Of a stretch of 30,547 bases of DNA, positions 1-7,394 are shown in pieces (position 1 is the first letter of the stretch; the number at the start of each line of letters is the position of its first letter). Source of the stretch: CTSOIL-112 sp049291875 (GTDB lineage: Bacteria > Pseudomonadota > Gammaproteobacteria > Burkholderiales > Burkholderiaceae); the NCBI GenBank assembly GCA_049291875.1, contig JBATQE010000056.1, forward strand, positions 1 through 30,547, written 5' to 3'. The notes beneath the pieces are model-generated. The model searched no databases and was not told where the DNA came from. It saw only the letters and a list, made by a program, of their open reading frames with translations. Position numbers and translations under genes: made by a program.

Positions 1-644
1 ATGTCCACCTCACCGTTCATCCGCCTGATGGACGTGTGACTCTCGCCGCCCCAACCAACACTCGCCTAGAAGTAGCGCGTGCCTACGCGATCTCCAAGTT
101 GGTCTGGATTCGTGACCAGCAGAGAAAGCTGGAAGCTCAGGCGCGGGAAACACCACGCCAGTTCGTTGAACGTGAGAGCCACTACGTATGGGGGCGACGC
201 TACTTGATGACGGTCGACTACCAGGATGTAAAGCCCAGTGTTGTCCTCAGCAACAAACGGATCACCCTGATTGTTCGTCCGGGCAGCAGCGCAGAAAAGC
301 GCGCGGAGGTGATGCATGAGTGGCACAAGTCGTTGCTGCACAAGGTTGTACCGCCACTGATCCAAAAGTGGGAGCAAAAGCTCAAGGTGAAAGTCTCAGG
401 CTATTTCCTGCAACGGATGAAAACCAAGTGGGGTAGTTGCAATCATGCAGAGGGCAATATTCGTCTAAATACTGAGTTAGTAAAAAAGCCTAAGGATTTA
501 TTAGAGTATGTGATCGTACATGAAATGGTTCATTTGATTGAACCTACACACAACGATCGCTTTATAGCCATACTTGAAAAACATTATCCACATTGGCGTG
601 AAGCACGAGTAGAGCTTAATGAGTTGCCTTTAACTGGTAGATAA
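1..644 (+). CDS. YgjP-type zinc metallohydrolase (DUF45/M48-like), 5' end outside window
   Basis: The reading frame is open from base 3 to the stop at 644 with no stop at the left edge. The residues before the GTG at 36 (VHPPDGRVTLAAP) match the usual N-terminal strand of the family, so the gene is cut by the window rather than starting at 36. The motif HEMVHLIEPTHNDRF is the HExxH zinc site with a third His five residues beyond it, followed by a conserved Trp-rich end (HYPHWREAR). The family (YgjP, DUF45, M48/SprT-like) contains predicted metal-dependent hydrolases. Such genes often follow hsdR in type I restriction-modification loci, but nothing upstream is visible here to test that. Composition changes inside the gene: bases 301-360 are about 58% GC and 441-500 about 33%. 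The family call is secure; the substrate is unknown. Confidence 0.85.
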   Translation, partial: VHLTVHPPDGRVTLAAPTNTRLEVARAYAISKLVWIRDQQRKLEAQARETPRQFVERESHYVWGRRYLMTVDYQDVKPSVVLSNKRITLIVRPGSSAEKRAEVMHEWHKSLLHKVVPPLIQKWEQKLKVKVSGYFLQRMKTKWGSCNHAEGNIRLNTELVKKPKDLLEYVIVHEMVHLIEPTHNDRFIAILEKHYPHWREARVELNELPLTGR

Positions 645-932
645 AATAGATTTTAAGAACTTAAATAGAGTCCTCCTTGAGCCTAATTAGATTAAAAACT
701 CTCATGGGGGGACTCTGCTACAAAATAGCGTATGGTTTTTGTGGATTCAGATTGATTTCATGCCACTTGTGGCGACTTTGTCAGACCAGTTGCGCGCGGA
801 CTATGCAGCCGTTTTTAAAACTGCTACATTCGCTGCAGCCTAACGTAGCTGTGGTTTTTGCAGTTATTTTTGGCGCATTTGAACAAAATAACGCTACATG
901 AATACACAAGAGAAGTAGCAATAGGAGACACG
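645..932. other. Gene-free interval with an imperfect hairpin
   Basis: I see no convincing gene in this 288-base stretch. The only sizeable ORF (677-901) has no family resemblance and no good ribosome binding site. AGAGTCCTCC at 667-676 pairs with GGGGGACTCT at 707-716 (one G-U). GCCAC-TT-GTGGC lies at 762-773. The hexamer GCTACA recurs near 717, 824 and 892. A ribosome binding site for the next gene (AGGAG, about 923-927) ends the interval. Confidence 0.5.
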
Positions 933-2771
933 ATGACTATTCAATCATGGCACAGCCCCATGACCAAATACGCATTACTGAGCGCAGTCTGTTTGGCTTT
1001 TGCGCAGCAGCCTGCGTGGGCTACAGATACCGTTGCAACGCCAGCGGTAGCGCCCGTTGCTGAGCAGGCCGCTACGGCAGATACGCACTTTCGACAAACG
1101 GTTGATGAGTTTTTCATCCGCGATGCGGCGTTAAACCCGTTGTACGCGCCGGCCAAAGAGGTGAATCAATACAACGCACGCTTTGGTGACTATCTGTCTG
1201 ACGATTATTTGGCTGCGCAAAAAGCGCTGGAGCAACAATATTTGGCTTTGGTGCAGAAAATGGATCGCAAGGCGCTGAACGCGGAAAACCAGCTGTCATA
1301 CGACGCCTTTATCTACGCACGGGAAACGGCCATCAAAGGTTTTGACTTCCCATCCCAGTACTTGCCGCTTACGCAGGAGGTCAATAAAGTGTCGGATCTG
1401 GCGATGCAGGCCAGTGGCGATTTGGTTTTTCCGTTTGAGACGGTTAAGGATTACGAGGATTTCGCCGCGCGGATGAGCGATTTTAGCCATTGGGCAGATT
1501 TGGCGATCGAGCGGATGAAGCAGGGCTCGGCCAAAGGCATTGCCCAGCCGCGTCCGGTGGTGGATGCGACGGTTGAGCTGATGCGCGGTCTGGTGAGCAG
1601 TAAAGTGAAAGAAAGCAAATTTTACTCGCCGGTACAGCGTTTCCCTAAAACCACCTCGGCGGCTGATCGGGTACGATTGGAAAAACTCTATCGAAAAACG
1701 GTTCAGACCGAAGTCACGCCTGCGATACAGCGATTAGTCAACTACATGAGTACGCAGTACAAACCACGCGAAGGATTGGGCTGGAAAGATCTGCCGAACG
1801 GCAGCGCGTGGTATCAATATTTGAGCGATGCACAAACCAGTACGAATTTATCGGTTGATACCATTGCGCAAAGGGGTGAAGCAGAGGTAGAGCGCATTTA
1901 TCGGCAGATGAATGAGGCCAAGGAGGCTGCGGGTTTCAAAGGCAGTCTCAAAGACTTCATGCAAGACCTGTCAACCAACAAAAAATACCAATGGACCCAG
2001 CGTGCCAAGCAAATGGCTGCGTTCAAGGCGATAGATCAGCGCCTGGACGATAGCATTCCCAAGCTCTTTAACCACCTTCCGAGAACAAAACTGGAAATCA
2101 AACCGGTGCCGCCGGAGCGTGAAGAGATCGACGGCGCGGCATGGTACAGCGCAGGCACGGCAGATGCGTCCAAGCCCGGCGTATTTTTCGTCAATACCAA
2201 GCCAGGACTGGGTTTGTATACCTGGGAAATGGAGTCCAACTACGTGCATGAGGCGCGCCCGGGACACCATTTTCAAATCTCTTTGAAACAAGAGCAGCAA
2301 AATGTACCTCAATTCAGAAAATTCGCTGAAATCAATGGCTTTGAAGAGGGCTGGGCGCTGTACGTCGAATCCATTTGCCAAGAGTTGGCGTTGTGCCAAG
2401 ACCCATTACAACGCTTTGGCCAGTTGAATAATGAAATGCTGCGCGCCATGCGTCTGGTGGTGGAAACCGGCTTACACACCCGCAACTGGAGCCTAGATCA
2501 GGCCAAAAAATACATGGCTGACCACTCGGCGCTTAGCAAAGATTACATTGACTATGAAGTCGTTCGTTATCTGGCGAATCCTGGGCAGGCGCTGTCGTAT
2601 AAAGTGGGACAGTTATCCATCAGTGATATGCGCGCGCAAGCCAAGCAAAAAATGGGGGCGAATTTTGATGTGCGTTCGTTCCACGATCAAGTGATTAGCA
2701 CCGGTACATTGCCTTTGGCGGTTTTGGAGCATAAAATCCATCGCTGGGCGGATGCATCCAATCCGCATTAA
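933..2771 (+). CDS. Exported DUF885 family protein (putative metallohydrolase)
   Basis: The product is 612 residues if translation starts at the ATG at 933, chosen because ATAGGAGACACG directly precedes it. An upstream in-frame start at 858 has no such site. The N-terminus (MTIQSWHSPMTKYALLSAVCLAFAQQ, ending PAWA-T) reads as a Sec signal peptide, so the mature protein should be periplasmic or secreted. Around residue 439 lies HEARPGHH, the HExxPGHH hallmark of DUF885, and EGWALYVE at about 471 supplies a conserved acidic residue, together suggesting a zinc hydrolase site. DUF885 proteins are thought to be peptidase-like, but the substrate is not known. The gene stands alone, closed by a strong terminator at 2811-2836. 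Confidence 0.88.
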   Translation: MTIQSWHSPMTKYALLSAVCLAFAQQPAWATDTVATPAVAPVAEQAATADTHFRQTVDEFFIRDAALNPLYAPAKEVNQYNARFGDYLSDDYLAAQKALEQQYLALVQKMDRKALNAENQLSYDAFIYARETAIKGFDFPSQYLPLTQEVNKVSDLAMQASGDLVFPFETVKDYEDFAARMSDFSHWADLAIERMKQGSAKGIAQPRPVVDATVELMRGLVSSKVKESKFYSPVQRFPKTTSAADRVRLEKLYRKTVQTEVTPAIQRLVNYMSTQYKPREGLGWKDLPNGSAWYQYLSDAQTSTNLSVDTIAQRGEAEVERIYRQMNEAKEAAGFKGSLKDFMQDLSTNKKYQWTQRAKQMAAFKAIDQRLDDSIPKLFNHLPRTKLEIKPVPPEREEIDGAAWYSAGTADASKPGVFFVNTKPGLGLYTWEMESNYVHEARPGHHFQISLKQEQQNVPQFRKFAEINGFEEGWALYVESICQELALCQDPLQRFGQLNNEMLRAMRLVVETGLHTRNWSLDQAKKYMADHSALSKDYIDYEVVRYLANPGQALSYKVGQLSISDMRAQAKQKMGANFDVRSFHDQVISTGTLPLAVLEHKIHRWADASNPH

Positions 2772-2810
2772 ACCCGACGGTGATACATCAAAGCTGCTTT
2801 TAATTAGATA

Positions 2811-2836
2811 AGGCGAGGGATTTTCCTCGCCTTTTT
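2811..2836 (+). terminator. Rho-independent terminator after the DUF885 gene
   Basis: AGGCGAGGGA and TCCTCGCCT form a GC-rich hairpin with a short T loop, followed directly by a run of five T. It lies 40 bases beyond the stop codon. Confidence 0.88.
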
Positions 2837-2923
2837 CTATGTGGCGTGATGTGATGGCAAAATCGTTCTCATGTATCATGTCGGCTATGAATTTTTTTGT
2901 GCTTTTCAACAACGGATAACAAC

Positions 2924-4576
2924 ATGCTAAAAATTTCGTGCGCCCAAATTCCCGCCCGCATAGGTGATTTTGACTTTAACCTGACGCAAATTTTGGAGGC
3001 GGCGGCCAGTGCGCAGCAGCAGGGCGCGCATATTTTGCTCACGCCGGAATTGTCGATTACCGGCTATTTGCCGGAGGATTTACTGATGCGTCCGGCGTTT
3101 CGCGCGGCGTCTGAGGCGGCGTTTGGCCGTTTGAGCGAAGCATTGGCGGCGTATCCCGATTTATATGTATTGGTCGGGATTCCCACATGGTTTACCCAAG
3201 GCGTGAAAACCAAATGCTATAACAGCGTGGTGGTGTTGCTCGGTGGGCGTGAAGTGCAGCGCATTCATAAGCAAAAATTACCCAATCAGTCGGTATTTGA
3301 TGAATTGCGCTATTTCACCGTGGGGCCGAAACCCGAATTGACCGAAATTCACGGCGTGAAAATCGGTGTGCTGGTGTGTGAGGATGCGTGGCATCCCGAA
3401 CCGGCGGCACATTTGAAAGAGCTCGGCGCAGAGGTCTTGATCGCGCTCAATGCTTCGCCGTTTCATGTGGAAAAAGTGGCGAAACGCCGCCGATTTTTCG
3501 GTGCGCGTGTGAATGAAACCGGCTTGCCGATTGTGTCGCTCAACCGCATTGGCGGGCAAGACGAATTGATTTTTGACGGTGCGTCGTTTGCCTTGCAACC
3601 GAATGGTGGCGAAGTCGAATTGGCGATGCAAATGCCGATGTTTGTGCCGGTGGTGCACGAGGTTGTATTTGATACGCAGAAAAAAACTTGGCACAAAGAC
3701 ATGATTATCGAGACACCGAGCGAGGAAGAAGAAGCCTACCGCGCGATGGTCATGGGTGTGCGCGACTATGTGCATACGACGGGATTCAAAAAAGTATGCC
3801 TCGGTTTGTCCGGCGGAGTTGATTCGGCTTTGGTACTGGCGGTGGCGGTGGATGCGCTGGGCGCGGAAAATGTACATGCCATCATGATGCCGACGCGCTA
3901 CACGGCGCAAATGTCGCTGGATGATGCGAAGGACATGGCGCAGCGCGTCGGTGTGCGCTACGATGTGGTGGCGATTGAGGACATGTTCAATCTGTACACG
4001 CAGATGCTCGCGCCGGTGTTCGATGGCAAACCAGCCGATGTGACCGAGGAAAATCTACAAGCGCGTATTCGTGGCGTGATTCTCATGGCGGTGTCGAATA
4101 AACATGGCTCGCTGGTGCTCAATACGGGCAATAAATCCGAATTGGCGACCGGCTATTGCACACTGTACGGTGATATGGTCGGTGCGTATGCCGTGCTCAA
4201 GGATATTTACAAAACCTTTGTATACCGCATTTGCGACTGGCGCAATCAAACCGACGCATTTGGCACGCGCGACATCATTCCGCACAATATCCTCACGCGC
4301 GCGCCATCGGCGGAATTGCGCGACAACCAAACCGATCAGGACAGTTTGCCGCCGTATGAGATGCTGGACGATATTTTGCACCGCTATATTGAGCAGCGTC
4401 AGTCTGTGCGCAGCATTGTCGCCGCAGGACATGATGAAGCGGTGGTCAAACGTGTGGCGCGTCTGGTGCGTATCAATGAGTACAAACGCAAACAGGGCGC
4501 GCTTGGCCCGCGTATCACCACGCTGGCGTTTGGTAAAGATTGGCGGGTGCCGATTATGAACCAGTTCAGCGAATAA
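2924..4576 (+). CDS. nadE: Glutamine-dependent NAD+ synthetase
   Basis: This 550-residue enzyme makes NAD+ from deamido-NAD+, ATP and glutamine in the cytoplasm. The N-terminal half is a nitrilase-fold glutaminase with the expected triad: Glu in LLTPELSITGY, Lys in HKQKLPN and Cys in GVLVCEDAWH. The C-terminal half is the synthetase, with the PP-loop SGGVDS at about residue 296 and NTGNKSELATGY further on. The length fits the fused glutamine-using form, not the short ammonia-using one. The ATG at 2924 (MLKISCAQIPAR) is chosen over the TTG at 2897 because family members begin close to this sequence. It is monocistronic, bracketed by terminators. Confidence 0.96.
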   Translation: MLKISCAQIPARIGDFDFNLTQILEAAASAQQQGAHILLTPELSITGYLPEDLLMRPAFRAASEAAFGRLSEALAAYPDLYVLVGIPTWFTQGVKTKCYNSVVVLLGGREVQRIHKQKLPNQSVFDELRYFTVGPKPELTEIHGVKIGVLVCEDAWHPEPAAHLKELGAEVLIALNASPFHVEKVAKRRRFFGARVNETGLPIVSLNRIGGQDELIFDGASFALQPNGGEVELAMQMPMFVPVVHEVVFDTQKKTWHKDMIIETPSEEEEAYRAMVMGVRDYVHTTGFKKVCLGLSGGVDSALVLAVAVDALGAENVHAIMMPTRYTAQMSLDDAKDMAQRVGVRYDVVAIEDMFNLYTQMLAPVFDGKPADVTEENLQARIRGVILMAVSNKHGSLVLNTGNKSELATGYCTLYGDMVGAYAVLKDIYKTFVYRICDWRNQTDAFGTRDIIPHNILTRAPSAELRDNQTDQDSLPPYEMLDDILHRYIEQRQSVRSIVAAGHDEAVVKRVARLVRINEYKRKQGALGPRITTLAFGKDWRVPIMNQFSE

Positions 4577-4599
4577 CAAGCAGACCCTGACTATTGCAA

Positions 4600-4640
4600 A
4601 AAACCGCCTCATTGACGAATGGACAATGAGGCGGTTTTTT
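4600..4640. terminator. Bidirectional-looking terminator after nadE
   Basis: AAACCGCCTCATTG and CAATGAGGCGGTTT form a 14-base-pair stem around a 9-base loop, with A residues before it and a T run after it. It separates nadE from the transporter cluster. Confidence 0.92.
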
Positions 4641-4683
4641 ACGGGTTGACGTATTTTTTCATCATGTTTTCATTATTGGGCAT

Positions 4684-4732
4684 CAAATGGCCTCATTTGG
4701 GTGCTTGAAAATGGTAGAAATTGTGTTAGACT
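4684..4732 (+). promoter_or_regulatory. Putative promoter with upstream palindrome for the binding-protein gene
   Basis: TTGAAA (4705-4710) and TAGACT (4727-4732) are 16 bases apart and resemble sigma-70 boxes. Just upstream, CAAATG-GCCT-CATTTG (4684-4699) is a perfect 6-base inverted repeat, a possible operator. The leader to the start codon is about 135 bases. This is a prediction by eye; the -10 box is a 4/6 match. Confidence 0.35.
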
Positions 4733-4874
4733 TGCGCCGTACAAATGCCAAAAAGACGGATGTTTTTGCCTTAGAAAGCGTTTACAAATCGTTTTGGCTG
4801 TATGGTTTGATTTGATATCAGTACGATCCGGTACGAATGAATATGACATCACCTTGATTTGAATGGAGAGAGCA

Positions 4875-5720
4875 ATGAAACAAGTAACAATGACTTGGGT
4901 TGGCGCGACATTGGTCGCATTGAGCTTGGCCGCGTGCGCGCCAAAGGCCGACAAACCGGCAGACAAACCAGCAGCGGCAGGCGGTGCTGCACCTGCTGCG
5001 GCTGCACCGTTGACCATTAAATTCGGTACGGATGCAACCTACGCACCATTTCAATTCACCAGCCCATCCGGTGATATCACAGGCTTTGACATTGATCTGG
5101 CCAAAGCGATGTGCGAAGAGTTGAAAGCCACCTGCACATTCCAAAACCAAGACTGGGACGGCATTATTCCAAGCCTGTTGGCGAAAAAATATGACGTGAT
5201 CGCTTCATCCATGAGCATCACTGAAGAGCGTAAAAAATCCGTCGCCTTCACCCAAAAAATCTGGAATGCACCGAACAAATTCGTAGCCAAAGCCGGTAGC
5301 ACGCTGCAAACCACACCAGAAGGTCTGAAAGGCAAATTGCTGGGCGTGCAACAAGGCACGATTCAAGATGACTACGCCACCAAATATTTCAAAGATGCGG
5401 TGATCAAACGCTACAAAACTTTGGAAGCGGCACAAAAAGACTTGGTGAATAACCGCGTTGAAGTGGTGTTTGCCGACGGCGTGACTGTATCCGATGGTTT
5501 CTTGAAAACCCCTGCGGGCAAAGGCTTTGCTCAAGTGGGCGAGGACGTGCCAAGCTCGGCTGATCCGGCTATCTTGGGCGGCGGTACCGGCTTTGCCGTG
5601 CGTAAAGAAGACACCGCCTTGTTGGCCAGCTTGAATAAAGCATTTGAAGCGATTCGCGCCAACGGTAAATATAACGAAATCGCGAAAAAATACTTCGATT
5701 TCGATATTTACGGCAAGTAA
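4875..5720 (+). CDS. Basic amino acid ABC transporter substrate-binding lipoprotein (AotJ/ArtJ/HisJ type)
   Basis: This 281-residue protein should capture arginine, ornithine, lysine or a similar ligand in the periplasm and hand it to the permeases encoded downstream. The N-terminus has a lipoprotein signal with lipobox LSLAAC (Cys21), followed by a low-complexity Pro/Ala/Lys linker to about residue 47. A family-3 solute-binding fold follows, with TDATYAPFQF, GFDIDLAKAMC and WDGIIPSLLAKKYD. The start at 4875 is preferred over the in-frame ATG at 4863 because GGAGAG (4865-4870) then sits at ribosome-binding distance and the signal peptide keeps its usual length. A terminator follows at once, so the abundant binding protein can be made separately from the permeases. 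The exact ligand is inferred from the family and gene order. Confidence 0.9.
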   Translation: MKQVTMTWVGATLVALSLAACAPKADKPADKPAAAGGAAPAAAAPLTIKFGTDATYAPFQFTSPSGDITGFDIDLAKAMCEELKATCTFQNQDWDGIIPSLLAKKYDVIASSMSITEERKKSVAFTQKIWNAPNKFVAKAGSTLQTTPEGLKGKLLGVQQGTIQDDYATKYFKDAVIKRYKTLEAAQKDLVNNRVEVVFADGVTVSDGFLKTPAGKGFAQVGEDVPSSADPAILGGGTGFAVRKEDTALLASLNKAFEAIRANGKYNEIAKKYFDFDIYGK

Positions 5721-5738
5721 TCGGCAGACTGTCAATCA

Positions 5739-5774
5739 CCCCGCAAACGATGGATCATGCTTGCGGGGTTTTTT
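5739..5774 (+). terminator. Terminator between binding protein and permease genes
   Basis: CCCCGCAA (5739-5746) pairs with TTGCGGGG (5761-5768) around a 14-base loop, followed by six T. It probably lowers expression of the downstream permeases relative to the binding protein. Confidence 0.85.
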
Positions 5775-5809
5775 ATCAAACAATCGTCGGTTGCTGTCAT
5801 AGGAGTGGC

Positions 5810-5911
5810 TTGGGATGAGGCGCAATCATGCCGAATGATCCCAAACGCCCCGCTTTGAATCGAATCAATTAGTATAAAAGGCAAAGAGCCGAATTAGAAC
5901 AATACCGGCTC
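5810..5911 (+). promoter_or_regulatory. Two inverted repeats upstream of the permease operon
   Basis: TTGGGAT (5810-5816) pairs with ATCCCAA (5838-5844), and GAGCCG (5886-5891) with CGGCTC (5906-5911). Between them is a possible -10 box TATAAA (5873-5878) without a good -35. The stretch could hold the operon's own promoter or operator, or a leader structure; the sequence does not decide which. Confidence 0.3.
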
Positions 5912-5958
5912 CAGCCTGATTATCGTTAGTAGTCACACGACACAGCAAGGATGCTCAG

Positions 5959-6669
5959 ATGGATACATCCAATATTGGCGTTATCTTTGAATATTTGCCA
6001 CGCTTGTTTCAAGGGGCTTTGCTCACCTTGGCGGTGGCGGCAACCTCATTCTTTTTCTCTTTTGTCATCGGTATGATCGGCGCGCAGATGCGCCTGTCGC
6101 GCTTTGCGTGGGTGCGTGCGATTGCCTCGGCCTATTCGTCGATCCTGCGCGGCGTGCCTGAGCTGGTCTGGATGTTATTGCTGTTTTTCGGCATTCAGAT
6201 GTGGCTGAACCAATGGACCGAGTATTTGGGCTTTGGCCTGATCGAAATCAACCCGTTCACAGCAGGTGTTCTGGTACTGTCGTTGATTTACGGCGCATAT
6301 TTTACCGAAACCATACGCGGTGCGATCATGGCGATTCCGCCCGGGCAAATGGAAGCAGGCATGGCGTATGGCATGAGCGATTGGCAAATTTTGCGTCGCA
6401 TCACGTTTCCGCTGATGATGCGTTTTGCCTTGCCCGGTATTCGCAACAACTGGCTGGCGCTCTCCAAAGCAACGGCCGTTGTGTCCATCATCGGTCTGGA
6501 AGATGTGGTGCGCATTGCGAACCAAGCCGGTGCGGCGGAGCATCAGTCTTTGCTGTTTAATTTGTGTGCGGCGGTGGCGTTTTTGTTGATTACCATCGCA
6601 TCGTTGTATTTGTTCAAATACTTGGACAGAACCTATCGCAAAGGCATTGTGGAGGTACGCTATGAATAA
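5959..6669 (+). CDS. Basic amino acid ABC transporter permease (AotQ/HisQ type)
   Basis: This 236-residue inner-membrane protein is a HisMQ-type permease. It has several hydrophobic segments and the conserved EAA loop in the second half (MEAGMAYGMSDWQILRRITFP), which contacts the ATPase. The early motif SILRGVPELVWMLL matches the 'RGTPxL' region of the family. The ATG at 5959 follows CAAGGA at 5945-5950. It overlaps the next permease gene by 8 bases, suggesting translational coupling and a heterodimeric channel. The substrate is assigned from the cluster, not from this protein alone. Confidence 0.92.
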   Translation: MDTSNIGVIFEYLPRLFQGALLTLAVAATSFFFSFVIGMIGAQMRLSRFAWVRAIASAYSSILRGVPELVWMLLLFFGIQMWLNQWTEYLGFGLIEINPFTAGVLVLSLIYGAYFTETIRGAIMAIPPGQMEAGMAYGMSDWQILRRITFPLMMRFALPGIRNNWLALSKATAVVSIIGLEDVVRIANQAGAAEHQSLLFNLCAAVAFLLITIASLYLFKYLDRTYRKGIVEVRYE

Positions 6670-7372
6670 CGAACTGCTGGAGTTGTGGGGCAAATCGTTC
6701 GCGCAAGCCTTGGAAGGCTTGCCATTGACCCTCAGCTTGACCTTTGTATCGCTGCTAGTCGGCGGCTTGCTGGCTTTGCCTTTGTCGGTGATTCATTCTC
6801 GTAGAACGACATGGCAGGCCAAGTTGGTGCGCTTGTTCACCTTTTTCTTTACCGGTACGCCGCTGTTGGTGCAGTTGTATATTTTTTATGATGGCTTCGG
6901 TGGTTTGGGCTGGGTGCAAAATCTGATGACCCAAGACGGTTTTGGCTTTTTGCGCGATGCGTATTTTTGGGTGTTGCTGGGTCTGACGTTGAATACGGCC
7001 GCGTACTCGACGATCATCTTCTCCGGTGCGATCAACAATACCGAATACGGTGAAATCGAGGCGGGGCGCGCCTATGGTATGAGCTCGTTCCAGGTGATGC
7101 GCCACATCGTGCTGCCATCAAGCTTGCGCCGCGCTTTGCCTGCGTACAGCAATGAGGTGATTTTGATGTTGCAGGCAACTGCTCTGGCCTCCAGTTTCAC
7201 GCTGTTTGAAATCACCGGTCAGGCGGTGCGTTTTAATTCGACGCATTATCAGCCGTTCGTGGCGTATATTCCGGCGGCCATCATGTACTTGATCATGACG
7301 TATATTTTGGTGTTGGTGTTCAAGGCGCTGGAAAAACGCTATTTGGCGCATTTACGTCCACGTTCGCATTGA
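6662..7372 (+). CDS. Basic amino acid ABC transporter permease (AotM/HisM type)
   Basis: This 236-residue partner permease has family features FTGTPLLVQLYIFYDG near residue 65 and the EAA loop EIEAGRAYGMSSFQVMRHIVLP. The ATG at 6662 lies inside the end of the upstream gene and has GGAGG at 6651-6655. The longer frame from a TTG at 6647 would discard that ribosome binding site. The gene of the hydrolase-like protein begins 22 bases after its stop. Confidence 0.92.
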   Translation: MNNELLELWGKSFAQALEGLPLTLSLTFVSLLVGGLLALPLSVIHSRRTTWQAKLVRLFTFFFTGTPLLVQLYIFYDGFGGLGWVQNLMTQDGFGFLRDAYFWVLLGLTLNTAAYSTIIFSGAINNTEYGEIEAGRAYGMSSFQVMRHIVLPSSLRRALPAYSNEVILMLQATALASSFTLFEITGQAVRFNSTHYQPFVAYIPAAIMYLIMTYILVLVFKALEKRYLAHLRPRSH

Positions 7373-7394
7373 TTGTTGTCTGAGAGAAAAGCTT

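Noticed and set aside
677..901. A 74-codon open frame in the left intergenic stretch
   Set aside because: No recognisable family, odd composition, no ribosome binding site, and it overlaps a hairpin arm; most likely chance.
3278..4612. Long antisense open frames opposite nadE
   Set aside because: They are His/Arg-rich shadow translations of a clearly conserved gene on the other strand, with no ribosome binding site or family motif.
4820..4860. ArgR-box-like TGAAT words upstream of the binding-protein gene and around 5855-5866
   Set aside because: Only half-sites match and the two-armed box with AT-rich centre is not present; evidence is too weak to call an operator.
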